NCBI GenBank assembly: GCA_050283925.1
Contig: JBNOAI010000001.1
Coordinates: 372,001 to 436,000, forward strand
Length of the DNA stretch: 64,000 bases
Source: ZC4RG25 sp023428365
GTDB taxonomy: Bacteria > Pseudomonadota > Alphaproteobacteria > Rhizobiales > Hyphomicrobiaceae
Direction: 5' to 3'
Every line of letters starts with the position of its first letter. Within the stretch, counting starts at the first letter, position 1. Both the position numbers and the translations under genes were made by a program. This document shows positions 1 through 8,091 of this stretch, piece after piece. Below the pieces are notes generated by a model, which worked only from the letters and a program-made list of their open reading frames with translations, did no database searches and had not been told where the DNA came from.

Positions 1-1181
1 CCATTGGCACGATGCAGCGCGCCCGGCTTGATCAGGAGGAAGTCGGTCAGGAACGCGCCCATCTGCGCGATATGCTCGATGCGGCCGATCAGATTGCCGT
101 AGTTCGGATTGATCTCTTCCAAAACCGGTGCACCGGCGCCCTCGTGTCCGTTGCCGACCATGACGTTGATCATGTAGCGGCGGAAGCGGGGATCGCGCGA
201 GGTATCGGCCGGCTGCTTGACGACTTCGTTCTCTTCGCCCGGGCTCGCAAGGAACAGCGCAACGTTGCGGGTTAGGTCCTTATCGGCGGCGTCGAGATAC
301 TCCGTAATGCCGGGCAGATCGGCATAAGCAGCCTTGACGTCATCGAGCGCGTCATCCACCGCGATAGTGGCGACTTCCTCATTGAGTTCGCGCAGTCGTT
401 CGCGACGTTCCTTGTCGGACTTCGGCGCTTTTTCCAGGATCGCTTCGAGTTCTTTCTGCAAAGCCTCGATCTTGGCCTGAACGTTCTGGCGCATATCGTC
501 GGGCAGCGCGTTGAATACTTCGGGCTTGACCACCTTGCCTTCGTGTACCGGCGCCATCGCGAAACCCATCGGGGTACGCAGGATGGCGATGTTCTGGGCT
601 TGGGCCTTCCGGTTCAGGGCTTCGAAGGAATCTTCCTGGCCTGAGCGGAATTCCTCCTCGATAGCGCGACGGCGGGCTTGGTAGTCTTCGCCTTCGAAGA
701 TCGTCGGCAACGTGGTGCGCAGTTCATCAATAGCCGCGACCATGGCGCTGGCGAGCTTGCGCCCACGCCCGGCAGGCAGCTTCAGCGCACGCGGGCGATT
801 GGGATCCTGGAAGTTGTTGACGTAGACCCAATCGGCGGGTGCGGGAGCTTCAGCGGCTTTCTTCGAAAGATACGTACGGACGGCGGTGCTTTTGCCGGAG
901 GCGGGCGGACCCAATACGAACATATTGAAATCGTAGCTGCGCATGTTCACGCCGAACTCGATGGCGCGCAGCGCGCGATCCTGGCCGATCAGGCCGGTAA
1001 TGGGTTCGAGTTCGGATGTGGTCTTGATGCCGAGGCTCGTCGGATCCACACACCGGCGCAGTTCGGAAACCGCCAGCGGCGCGTGCCCTGCGGCTGCAAT
1101 CCGCGTGTCTGCGGTCTTTTGTTCGATCGGGTTATCCGGTGTCGCGGCTGTCTTGCCTTGCGCCGCCCTTTTGAAGAACAT
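1..1181 (-). CDS. Lon-like AAA ATPase/protease, N-terminal part (cut by window edge)
   Basis: The minus strand is open from an ATG at 1179-1181 to the window edge, giving about 393 residues without a stop; the C-terminal part lies outside. A Walker A motif GPPASGKST sits near residues 91-99, directly after a segment (GLIGQDRALRAIEFG) typical of the LonB-like, non-classical Lon family. A charged helical region follows at about 220-290, as in the long insert of these proteins. The serine-lysine protease domain expected at the C terminus cannot be seen here. A GAGGA ribosome site lies about 10 bases before the ATG. Family members are soluble or membrane-associated ATP-dependent proteases of poorly known substrate. 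The plus-strand frames over this stretch are shadows. Confidence 0.85.
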   Translation of the reverse strand, partial: MFFKRAAQGKTAATPDNPIEQKTADTRIAAAGHAPLAVSELRRCVDPTSLGIKTTSELEPITGLIGQDRALRAIEFGVNMRSYDFNMFVLGPPASGKSTAVRTYLSKKAAEAPAPADWVYVNNFQDPNRPRALKLPAGRGRKLASAMVAAIDELRTTLPTIFEGEDYQARRRAIEEEFRSGQEDSFEALNRKAQAQNIAILRTPMGFAMAPVHEGKVVKPEVFNALPDDMRQNVQAKIEALQKELEAILEKAPKSDKERRERLRELNEEVATIAVDDALDDVKAAYADLPGITEYLDAADKDLTRNVALFLASPGEENEVVKQPADTSRDPRFRRYMINVMVGNGHEGAGAPVLEEINPNYGNLIGRIEHIAQMGAFLTDFLLIKPGALHRAN

Positions 1182-1295
1182 TGTGGCGTGTCCTCGGGTT
1201 AAGCTCTGCGGCCGGCACACTATTGCAGTGAAGATCGTACGGGAAGCGGCCGAACCGAAGGTGACGAATCAGCCCTTATCGCGGGAGACGCGGAA

Positions 1296-1817
1296 ATGTC
1301 ACCGGTAGATGGCGAGCGCATGGCAGATCCTGGTGATCTTTGTGAGATTCTGACGACGGATGGCCGCCAATCGCTCGCAGCCTCTCATATTGCGCGCGGA
1401 GTCATGCGACTGTTCGCCAACATGGGGCTGACGAGCGTCTGTGAAGTTCCGCTGCCGAACGGCCGGCGCGCCGATATCGTCGGTCTGACTCAGAAAGGTG
1501 ATCTCTGGATCACCGAGATCAAGTCCAGCATCATCGACTTCCAGACCGATCAGAAGTGGCCCGAATATTGGGACTGTTGCGACCGGCTGTTCTTTGCCGT
1601 GTCCCCGACCTTTCCGTTGGAGTTGCTGCCGGAAACCACGGGCGTCATCGTCGCCGATCGATATGGCGGCGAAGTCATCCGCCCGGTGGCCGATATTCGC
1701 CTGCCATCGCATCGGCGACGCGCCATGACGCTCCGCTTCGGGGCAATTGCCGCCGCGCGGTTGCAGGCGCTCGCCGATCCCGGGTTTCCGTTGGATCAAG
1801 TAATCCGGGGCGATTAG
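1296..1817 (+). CDS. mmcB: MmcB family DNA repair protein
   Basis: This 173-residue protein matches the MmcB family, restriction-endonuclease-fold proteins first noted in Caulobacter as DNA-damage-inducible. Visible core features are RADIVGLTQKG followed by WITEIKSSIIDF, which looks like a D-ExK nuclease-type active site, and the WPEYWDCCDRLFFAV block. It has no signal peptide or membrane segment, so it is probably cytoplasmic. The ATG at 1296 has a GGAGA site eight bases upstream; an internal ATG (MADPGD) eight codons in is an alternative. It lies between a divergent Lon-like gene and the convergent regA, so it is probably transcribed alone. Its biochemical activity is not established. Confidence 0.85.
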   Translation: MSPVDGERMADPGDLCEILTTDGRQSLAASHIARGVMRLFANMGLTSVCEVPLPNGRRADIVGLTQKGDLWITEIKSSIIDFQTDQKWPEYWDCCDRLFFAVSPTFPLELLPETTGVIVADRYGGEVIRPVADIRLPSHRRRAMTLRFGAIAAARLQALADPGFPLDQVIRGD

Positions 1818-1825
1818 GGCAGCAG

Positions 1826-2389
1826 CTACTTCGGGGCTCGCTTAGCCAGAATACGCTGAAGCGTGCGGCGGTGCATGTTGAGCCGCCGCGCTGTCTCAGA
1901 GACGTTGCGATTGCACAGTTCATACACCCGCTGGATATGCTCCCAACGCACCCGGTCAGCTGACATCGGGTTCTCGGGCGGTGAAGCCTTGGCGTTGGTC
2001 GGCGCCAGCAACGCATCCGTCACGTCATCGGCGTCGGCGGGTTTGGCCAGATAGTCGACCGCGCCCATCTTCACGGCCGAGACCGCTGTCGCGATATTGC
2101 CATAGCCGGTGAGCACGATCGCCCGGGCATTGGGGCGCATCCGTGCCAGCTCGGCGATGACATCGAGGCCATTCCCGTCCTCAAGGCGCATATCGACCAC
2201 CGCAAATGCTGGCGGCCTCTGGCGAATGAGATCCAATCCCTCAGCGACGGAATGTCCGCTGCGGACATCGAAGCCACGCGTTTCCATGGCGCGGACAAGC
2301 CGCTGCAGGAACGCGCGGTCGTCATCGACGATCACGAGCGATGCATCTTCGGGGAGTTCGTCTTTGCTAAATGAAAAGTCTTCGGCCAC
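1826..2389 (-). CDS. regA: RegA/ActR/PrrA-type redox response regulator
   Basis: This is the cytoplasmic response regulator of the RegB/RegA (ActS/ActR, PrrB/PrrA) redox system, which controls respiration, carbon, nitrogen or acid-tolerance genes in alphaproteobacteria. With the GTG start at 2389 it has 187 residues. The receiver domain shows the acidic pocket VIVDDD, the phosphoacceptor Asp66 in VVDMRLEDG, LTGYGN and the switch lysine in LAKPAD. The C-terminal Fis-type helix-turn-helix (RVYELCNRNVSETARRLNMH) is the highly conserved RegA signature. GTG is preferred over upstream in-frame starts because AGGAG lies nine bases before it and the longer N terminus is unlike the family. It is downstream of regB on the same strand, 76 bases away. 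Confidence 0.93.
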   Translation of the reverse strand: MAEDFSFSKDELPEDASLVIVDDDRAFLQRLVRAMETRGFDVRSGHSVAEGLDLIRQRPPAFAVVDMRLEDGNGLDVIAELARMRPNARAIVLTGYGNIATAVSAVKMGAVDYLAKPADADDVTDALLAPTNAKASPPENPMSADRVRWEHIQRVYELCNRNVSETARRLNMHRRTLQRILAKRAPK

Positions 2390-2465
2390 GGCACAGTTCT
2401 CCTGACCCCTCTCTATATAAACGTCGAAATGCCGCAGCCAAGCCCTATGTTCCGAGATTTTGTCT

Positions 2466-3881
2466 TTATTGTTGGGCGCTTGGTGCTGCAACTTCGGATT
2501 GGGAAGCCATGGCTGGCTTGGCGGAAGCCGGTTCGAAGACGTTGCGGGGCCAAGTGATTTTGACCACGGCGCCCCGTTCCGGAGCCGGGCGGTTGTCCAG
2601 TGCGATGCTTGCTCCTGAGCGCTCCAACAGTGTCTTGGCAATAAAGAAGCCAAGGCCCAGGCCCGTTCTGCGCTTGGCCTCGGCGCTGGAGCTGCCGGCT
2701 GGTCTGGTCGTCAGGTAGGGCTCGCCGAGTGAATCCATGACGTCGGGATGAAACCCAGGACCGTCATCTTTTACTTCGATTTCAACGGTTTGCTCGTTCC
2801 AGACGGCCGTGATGTCGACCCTGGTCCGGGCAAAATCGACGGCGTTCTCGATCAGGTTTCCAAACCCGTAGATGAGACCCGGTCGGCGCTCGCCCAGGGG
2901 CTCGCGAGCGGCTTGGTCGGTAACGCCTGGAGCGGGCGAGCGGCTGATGCTGATGATCACCGGCGACGCCCGATACGGTTCTGCCGCCTCTTCCAGAAGC
3001 TGACTCACGGACAGGCTGGCATGAAGCGGATCCTGCTCGCTTGGTTGCCGGGTCAACTTCTGGAGGATTTCCCGGCATCGTTCCGCCTGACTGTGAAGCA
3101 GGGCGACATCCTCGGCCAGTGGCGTGCCGGGTTCGACGTCGCGTTTCAGCTCCTTGGTGACGAGGGCGATGGTGGCGAGCGGGGTGCCCAGTTCATGGGC
3201 CGCCGCTGCCGCGAGGCCGTCGAGGGCGTGCAGTTTCTGCTCGCGGGCGAGGATCAGCTCCGTGGCTGTCAAAGCAGCCGACATCTGACGGCTTTCGTGG
3301 GACAGGCGCCAGACATAGAAGGCCAGGAAGGCCATGGTTGCCGCGACGGCCGCGAACTGGCCGAGTTTGTAGACGGTCGGAAGAACAAGAATTTCCCAAG
3401 GGTACCAGGGTAGTAAGCGATGCTCGGCGATCAGGAAGCCGGTCGCAACGAGCGCCAGGCCGCCTAGGAAAACCGTGTTGCGGCCTCGTAAGGTCGCGGC
3501 CGAGACGGTTACGGGCGCAACGATCAGCACGACGAATGGATTCTCGATGCCGCCGGTCAGATACAGCAGCGCGACGAGCTGCAGGATGTCATAGGCCAGC
3601 AGGCCCGTGGCGAAGGTTGCGCTGAGACGATGGCGGGCTGCGTATCGGACGGTCAGGTAGACGTTCAGCCACGCCGATGCAGCAATCACGCCGAGGCAGG
3701 GGCCGATCGGAAAGTCGAAGCCGAAGCCCAGATGGACGATGCTGACGGCGAGCAGCTGTCCGACCACCGCAAACCACCTGAGGCGCACGCTGGTCTGAAG
3801 TCTGAGCCGGCTCTCGACCTGCTCATCCCAGCGACCGATGTCCAGACTGATTCCGTGTGCCACGGCCCGGCCCTCATTCAC
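2466..3881 (-). CDS. regB: RegB/ActS/PrrB-type redox sensor histidine kinase
   Basis: This 471-residue membrane kinase is the cognate sensor of RegA. About six transmembrane helices occupy residues 32-190. The loop GGIENPF (110-116) is the quinone-sensing signature of RegB. The phosphorylated histidine is His229 in AAAAAHELGTPL. Cys269, in SQAERCREIL, corresponds to the redox-active cysteine region of RegB. ATP-binding boxes follow (NLIENAVDFA, KDDGPGF, GLGLGFFIAKTLLERSG). It acts at the inner membrane, sensing the redox state of the quinone pool and phosphorylating RegA. It is divergent from phoR with about 190 bases between. The assignment is strong; which genes it controls here cannot be seen. 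Confidence 0.93.
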   Translation of the reverse strand: MNEGRAVAHGISLDIGRWDEQVESRLRLQTSVRLRWFAVVGQLLAVSIVHLGFGFDFPIGPCLGVIAASAWLNVYLTVRYAARHRLSATFATGLLAYDILQLVALLYLTGGIENPFVVLIVAPVTVSAATLRGRNTVFLGGLALVATGFLIAEHRLLPWYPWEILVLPTVYKLGQFAAVAATMAFLAFYVWRLSHESRQMSAALTATELILAREQKLHALDGLAAAAAHELGTPLATIALVTKELKRDVEPGTPLAEDVALLHSQAERCREILQKLTRQPSEQDPLHASLSVSQLLEEAAEPYRASPVIISISRSPAPGVTDQAAREPLGERRPGLIYGFGNLIENAVDFARTRVDITAVWNEQTVEIEVKDDGPGFHPDVMDSLGEPYLTTRPAGSSSAEAKRRTGLGLGFFIAKTLLERSGASIALDNRPAPERGAVVKITWPRNVFEPASAKPAMASQSEVAAPSAQQ

Positions 3882-3993
3882 ACTGTTCGACGTTCGAGCA
3901 ACGGCCTTTGCGATCCGAGCCCTTGCTCACATAGGGCCAGAGTTCGTGTTCCATCAAGGCGTCACCGGTCAGGACGAACCGGCCGATGCGTGT

Positions 3994-4011
3994 CTGTCAT
4001 ATTGGTGTGCC
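3994..4011 (+). promoter_or_regulatory. possible Pho box half-site upstream of phoR
   Basis: A perfect CTGTCAT heptamer at 3994-4000 lies about 70 bases before the phoR start. The second half at the expected 11-base spacing (GTGTGCC) matches only three of seven positions. PhoB boxes are two such heptamers in tandem. A single good half is weak evidence, but the position upstream of a Pho regulon gene makes it worth noting. Confidence 0.3.
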
Positions 4012-4069
4012 TCAATCAGCGACTCGCTTTTTAGAGGTCCCACAGTCAGGTTAAGGGCGTCCTTGCGGT

Positions 4070-5446
4070 ATGATGCTGTCCTTGCGGCAGCAATCCCGAG
4101 AGTTTACGTCTCGGTTTATCGACCCGAACGCGAAAGATATGACTATCGGTTTCGACTCTCAGGACACATCGTCTGCGCAGGCAGATACCAAAACGTTGAG
4201 ATCGAGGCTCGCGAAGGGCATGCGGCGACGACTGGCTTGGTTCCTCCAAATGCGGGAGAGGCGGCACGACGCGGAAGCGGAAACCCCGCCGGCGAAACCG
4301 TGGCCAGAACCGGAGCTCGATCGAATGCTGCAGGAGGCATCAACAGACCAACCAGCCCTCTCGGCCCATCCCGAAACCGGTTGGCGGTCAGTCGTCGATG
4401 CGATGCCCGATCCGGCCCTGGCGCTCGATGCCCTCGGCAACGTCGTCCATCACAACGCTGCCGTCGCCGATCTATTTCCGCGAATCCGTATCGGCCAGCC
4501 GATGACCAATGTCATCCGCAGCGCCGATCTCCTGAATGCCATCGACCAGGTTCAAAACTCAGGGATCGTGGCAGTTGTTGAGCTGTTGGATCGGGTTCCG
4601 GTGCAGCGCCGCGTCTCGGCGATCGTCACGGCGCTCAATTTTTCTACCGCTGCCGATGCCGATCCCGTCTTGCTCATCACACTGCGGGACATCACGGATC
4701 AAGAGAAGCTGGCCCAGATGCGCGCTGACTTCATTGCGCATGCGAGCCACGAAATGCGCACGCCGCTGGCCTCATTGCGCGGGTTTGTCGAGACGCTGCA
4801 AGGGCCGGCCCGTAACGACCCGGTCGCCCGCGACCGGTTTTTGGGCATCATGGCGACCCAGGCCGCGCGCATGACGCAGCTCATCGACGATCTTCTGTCG
4901 CTCAGCCGCATCGAGATGCACGTCCACGTCGCGCCGCGCGGGATCGTGGATTTGAATGAGGTGGTGCACTTCGTCGCCCAGACATTGGAGCCGGTGGCTC
5001 GCTCCGCCAGCGTCGCGATCGAAATCGAGCGGCTGTCTGGTCCGGCTCAGATCCGCGGCGATCGAGAGGAGCTGGTGCAGGTCGTCCAGAACCTGACGCA
5101 GAACGCGATCAAGTACGGCAGGTCTCCGGGACAGGTGCGCGTACAAATCGCCCGTGAACCGTCAGCGCAGAACGGCGCGAAGCGGCTTTCAATTGCGGTG
5201 ATCGATAACGGTCCTGGAATTCCGCCGGAGCATCTGCCGCGCCTCACCGAGCGCTTTTATCGCGTGAGTGCGATGGCCAGTCGTGAAAAAGGCGGCACGG
5301 GTCTCGGCCTTGCGATTGTTAAGAACGTGGTCACGCGCCATCGTGGAGAACTCAAAATCACCTCAACTGTCGGAGAAGGCTCAACATTTAAGGTCATCTT
5401 TGACGAAACGATTCCAGGTGCTGCGCAGCAGTCTTTGGCGCCCTAG
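4070..5446 (+). CDS. phoR: phosphate regulon sensor histidine kinase PhoR
   Basis: A 458-residue histidine kinase immediately upstream of the pst-phoU-phoB operon. It has a PAS-like domain at about 104-210 (WRSVVDAMPDPALALD to LITLRDITDQEK), the H-box FIAHASHEMRTPLASL with His227, and N, G1, F and G2 boxes (NLTQNAIKYG, DNGPGIP, RFYRV, GGTGLGLAIVK). It should phosphorylate PhoB under phosphate limitation. Unusually, no transmembrane helix is visible in the first 100 residues, where most PhoR proteins have one or two; this stretch is charged and proline-rich. The start is uncertain: ATG 4070 and ATG 4139 both lack a strong ribosome site. It runs toward pstS with a 140-base gap. Confidence 0.88.
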   Translation: MMLSLRQQSREFTSRFIDPNAKDMTIGFDSQDTSSAQADTKTLRSRLAKGMRRRLAWFLQMRERRHDAEAETPPAKPWPEPELDRMLQEASTDQPALSAHPETGWRSVVDAMPDPALALDALGNVVHHNAAVADLFPRIRIGQPMTNVIRSADLLNAIDQVQNSGIVAVVELLDRVPVQRRVSAIVTALNFSTAADADPVLLITLRDITDQEKLAQMRADFIAHASHEMRTPLASLRGFVETLQGPARNDPVARDRFLGIMATQAARMTQLIDDLLSLSRIEMHVHVAPRGIVDLNEVVHFVAQTLEPVARSASVAIEIERLSGPAQIRGDREELVQVVQNLTQNAIKYGRSPGQVRVQIAREPSAQNGAKRLSIAVIDNGPGIPPEHLPRLTERFYRVSAMASREKGGTGLGLAIVKNVVTRHRGELKITSTVGEGSTFKVIFDETIPGAAQQSLAP

Positions 5447-5476
5447 TATAAAACATCTAATAATCAATACCTTAAT

Positions 5477-5494
5477 CTGTCACAAAACGATAAT
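5477..5494 (+). promoter_or_regulatory. candidate Pho box upstream of pstS
   Basis: CTGTCAC at 5477-5483 is followed by AAAA and a second, degenerate heptamer CGATAAT at 5488-5494, in the tandem seven-plus-four arrangement of PhoB binding sites. The first half matches the consensus CTGTCAY fully and the second matches four of seven. It lies about 95 bases before the pstS GTG. PhoB control of this operon is expected from the gene content. Confidence 0.5.
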
Positions 5495-5589
5495 CCCGGT
5501 GCTCTAGGAGAACGGTGCGGCGCAAGGTGGCGCCGTTCGATCGCGGGGGTTTGATGTTCCTCGCGTTGCCCCAACCAGGGAGAGCAAGA

Positions 5590-6630
5590 GTGAACAGCAC
5601 GTTTAAAGTTTTTGCGGCGGCCGCGGCGGTCAGCGGCGTCGTCGCATTCGCGGGCGCGGCCAACGCCCAAAACCGTGACACGATCCAGATTGCTGGTTCT
5701 TCTACGGTGCTTCCGTTCTCGAGCATCGTGGCTGAGGAATTCGGCCAGGCCTTCCCGAACTTCAAGACGCCGGTCGTCGGTTCGGGCGGCACCGGTGGTG
5801 GTTTCCGTCAGTTCTGCCAGGGCGTTGGCCCGACCACGATTGACGTTGCGAACGCTTCGCGCCCGATCACCGCTAAGGAAATCGAGAGCTGCACCGCCAA
5901 CGGCGTGAAGCAGATCCTCGAAGTTCGCTTCGGCTTCGACGGCATCGTGTTTGCCTCGCGCGCCGACAAGGCCGAGTTCAAGCTCGAGCCAAAGCACGTG
6001 TTTGCTGCTCTGGCCGCCAAGGTCGAGAAGGATGGCAAGCTCGTCGACAACACCTACACGAAGTGGTCGCAGATTGATAAGAGCCTGCCCGACCAGGAAA
6101 TCACGCTGGTGATCCCGGCTTCCAACCACGGCACGCGCGAAGTGTTCGAAGAGAAGGTCGTGCATCCGGGCTGCCGGTCGTTCCCGGCCATCGCCGCTCT
6201 GAAGGGTGATGACCAGAAGGCTGCTTGCTTCGGTCTGCGCAAGGACGGACGCGTCGTTGAGATCGCTGGTGACTATACCGAAACGCTGGCCCGGTTGACG
6301 GCGCAGGCCGATGCCGTCGGCGTTTTCGGTCTGAGCTTCTATGACCAGAACAAGGACAAGCTGCGCGTCGCCACCGTCAGCGGCATCGTGCCGTCGCTGG
6401 AGACGATCGCTGAGGGCAAGTACCCGGTGTCGCGTCCGCTCTACTTCTACGTCAAGGGTGAGCACATCGGCGTCGTTCCGGGCCTCGAGCAATTCGCTGA
6501 GTACTTCCTGAGCGACGCTCTGGCAGGTAATGAGGGCACGCTGGTCGAAGCGGGTCTGATCCCGATGGACTCTGCTGCTCGCGGCAAGGTTCTCGAGGAC
6601 CTGAAGGCTCGCAAGTCGACGACGAACTAA
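5590..6630 (+). CDS. pstS: phosphate ABC transporter substrate-binding protein PstS
   Basis: PstS is the periplasmic phosphate-binding protein of the Pst importer. From the GTG at 5590 the product has 346 residues and begins with a clear Sec signal peptide (hydrophobic run FAAAAAVSGVVAFAG, cleavage after ANA). Binding-site motifs include AGSSTVLPFSS and GSGGTGGGFRQF. The GTG is preceded by GGGAG and gives the normal N-region; an upstream in-frame GTG at 5515 also has an AGGAG site but would add 25 residues before the signal peptide. It is the first gene of pstSCAB-phoU-phoB and has a candidate Pho box upstream. A strong hairpin separates it from pstC. Confidence 0.93.
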   Translation: MNSTFKVFAAAAAVSGVVAFAGAANAQNRDTIQIAGSSTVLPFSSIVAEEFGQAFPNFKTPVVGSGGTGGGFRQFCQGVGPTTIDVANASRPITAKEIESCTANGVKQILEVRFGFDGIVFASRADKAEFKLEPKHVFAALAAKVEKDGKLVDNTYTKWSQIDKSLPDQEITLVIPASNHGTREVFEEKVVHPGCRSFPAIAALKGDDQKAACFGLRKDGRVVEIAGDYTETLARLTAQADAVGVFGLSFYDQNKDKLRVATVSGIVPSLETIAEGKYPVSRPLYFYVKGEHIGVVPGLEQFAEYFLSDALAGNEGTLVEAGLIPMDSAARGKVLEDLKARKSTTN

Positions 6631-6638
6631 GTGGTTCC

Positions 6639-6667
6639 CGGCCGCAGTGCGCCTTGCGCTGCGGCCG
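6639..6667 (+). terminator. pstS-pstC intercistronic hairpin
   Basis: A perfect 9-bp stem, CGGCCGCAG at 6639-6647 with CTGCGGCCG at 6659-6667, lies just after the pstS stop and has no T-run after it. Such hairpins between a binding-protein gene and its permease genes commonly protect or attenuate transcripts so that binding protein is made in excess. That role is inferred from position. Confidence 0.5.
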
Positions 6668-6711
6668 ATCTCTGTCCCCTGGTCGTGCCTGTATCCTAAG
6701 AGCAGATCCTG

Positions 6712-8091
6712 ATGTCCTCGTTCTGGTTCATTGCCACGATCCTTATTGTGATGGGCTTCGCCTATCAGTACGGCGTTTCCAAGAGCCGTTCTGTCGCCGC
6801 CGCCCACGCTGGCACCAAACTGCATTCGCTGCCCACGCAATACGGAACGCTGGTGGCGCTCTGGTGTGGCGTGCCCGCGCTTGCGATTTTGCTGCTGTTC
6901 GGAGTTTTCGAGGGCGGCGTGATCCGCTCGCTCGTCGAGGCCGGTCTGCCCGACGAGGTTCGCGCGCTTCCTGCGAACCAGATCAACGCAGTGCTGGATC
7001 GCGTGAACGCGATCGCGACTGGCTTCGGCGTTGCGGGAACACCGCAGCCCTTCGAGGTGGAAGCTGCCGCGCGGATGGCCCAGCTGCAAAGTACTGCGCT
7101 GTTGGCCAAGATCGCAGCCATGGCGGCAGTCGCGGTTCTCGGCCTTGTCTTTGTTCTTCGTCGGTTTACGCCCCGCCTGCGTGCTCGTAATGAGGTCGAG
7201 CGCGGCGTGGTTGCCGTACTGGTGTTCTGCTCGGCCATCGCGATCTTCACCACCCTCGGCATCGTGCTGTCGATGCTCAGTGAGGCGATCCGTTTCTTCA
7301 GCTTCGTGCATCCGCTGGATTTCTTCTTCGGTACGGAATGGAACCCGCGATTCTCTACCGTCGGAACGGGAGGTTCGGGTGGTTACGGGCTTCTGCCGCT
7401 GTTGTGGGGCACGCTGCTGATCTCGTTCATCGCCATGCTTGTGGCGGTTCCGATCGGTCTGATGACGGCCATCTATATGGCGGAGTATGCCTCGCCGCGC
7501 CTGCGTACAATCGCCAAGCCAGCGATCGAGGTGCTGGCCGGTATTCCGACGATTGTCTACGGGTTCTTCGCCCTCACGATCGTCGGGCCGTTCTTCGCCT
7601 CAGTCGGCGCGTCGCTCGGCATCGAAATCCGCGCAACCAGTGCCCTGACGGCCGGCGTCGTCATGGGCATCATGATCATTCCGTTCGTGTCGTCGCTGTC
7701 CGATGACATCATCACCCAGGTGCCGCGTGCCATGCGCGATGGCTCGTTCGGGCTCGGTGCAACTCATTCCGAAACCATCCGGCGTGTGGTACTGCCGGCA
7801 GCTCTGCCTGGCATCGTCGGCGCCTTCCTGCTGGCGGTCAGTCGCGCGGTTGGAGAAACTATGATTGTCGTGCTGGCTGCGGGTAACGCGCCGGTGCTGC
7901 AGATTAACCCGTTCCAGGCGATCTCGACCGTTACCGTCACGATCGTCAATCAGCTGACGGGCGACATCGACTTTACCAGCCCACAATCACTCGTCGCTTT
8001 CGCGCTGGGCTTGACACTTTTCACCATGACGCTGGGGTTGAACATCGTGGCGCTTTATATCGTCCGTAAATATCGGGAGCAGTACGAGTGA
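6712..8091 (+). CDS. pstC: phosphate ABC transporter permease PstC
   Basis: One of the two inner-membrane channel subunits of the Pst importer, 459 residues. It has an extended N-terminal part with two hydrophobic segments and a helical linker (residues 1-150). The canonical permease domain starts near residue 225 (PLLWGTLLISFIAMLVAVPIG) and carries the EAA-type coupling loop GLGATHSETIRRVVLPAALPG. The long N terminus is usual for alphaproteobacterial PstC. The TGA stop overlaps the GTG start of pstA by four bases, indicating translational coupling. Function as a PstA partner follows from family and operon. Confidence 0.93.
   Translation: MSSFWFIATILIVMGFAYQYGVSKSRSVAAAHAGTKLHSLPTQYGTLVALWCGVPALAILLLFGVFEGGVIRSLVEAGLPDEVRALPANQINAVLDRVNAIATGFGVAGTPQPFEVEAAARMAQLQSTALLAKIAAMAAVAVLGLVFVLRRFTPRLRARNEVERGVVAVLVFCSAIAIFTTLGIVLSMLSEAIRFFSFVHPLDFFFGTEWNPRFSTVGTGGSGGYGLLPLLWGTLLISFIAMLVAVPIGLMTAIYMAEYASPRLRTIAKPAIEVLAGIPTIVYGFFALTIVGPFFASVGASLGIEIRATSALTAGVVMGIMIIPFVSSLSDDIITQVPRAMRDGSFGLGATHSETIRRVVLPAALPGIVGAFLLAVSRAVGETMIVVLAAGNAPVLQINPFQAISTVTVTIVNQLTGDIDFTSPQSLVAFALGLTLFTMTLGLNIVALYIVRKYREQYE

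Noticed and set aside
678..1308. Plus-strand frames of 121-174 codons
   Set aside because: They lie opposite the Lon-like ATPase frame, have Arg/Gly/Ala-rich shadow composition and no domain.
2390..2653. N-terminal extension of the RegA frame to 2653
   Set aside because: It overlaps regB, is unlike RegA proteins, and a GTG with an ideal AGGAG site sits at 2389.
5464..7311. A 615-codon minus-strand frame over pstS and pstC
   Set aside because: Typical long antisense shadow in GC-rich DNA; Arg/Asp/His-rich with no domain, opposite two certain genes.
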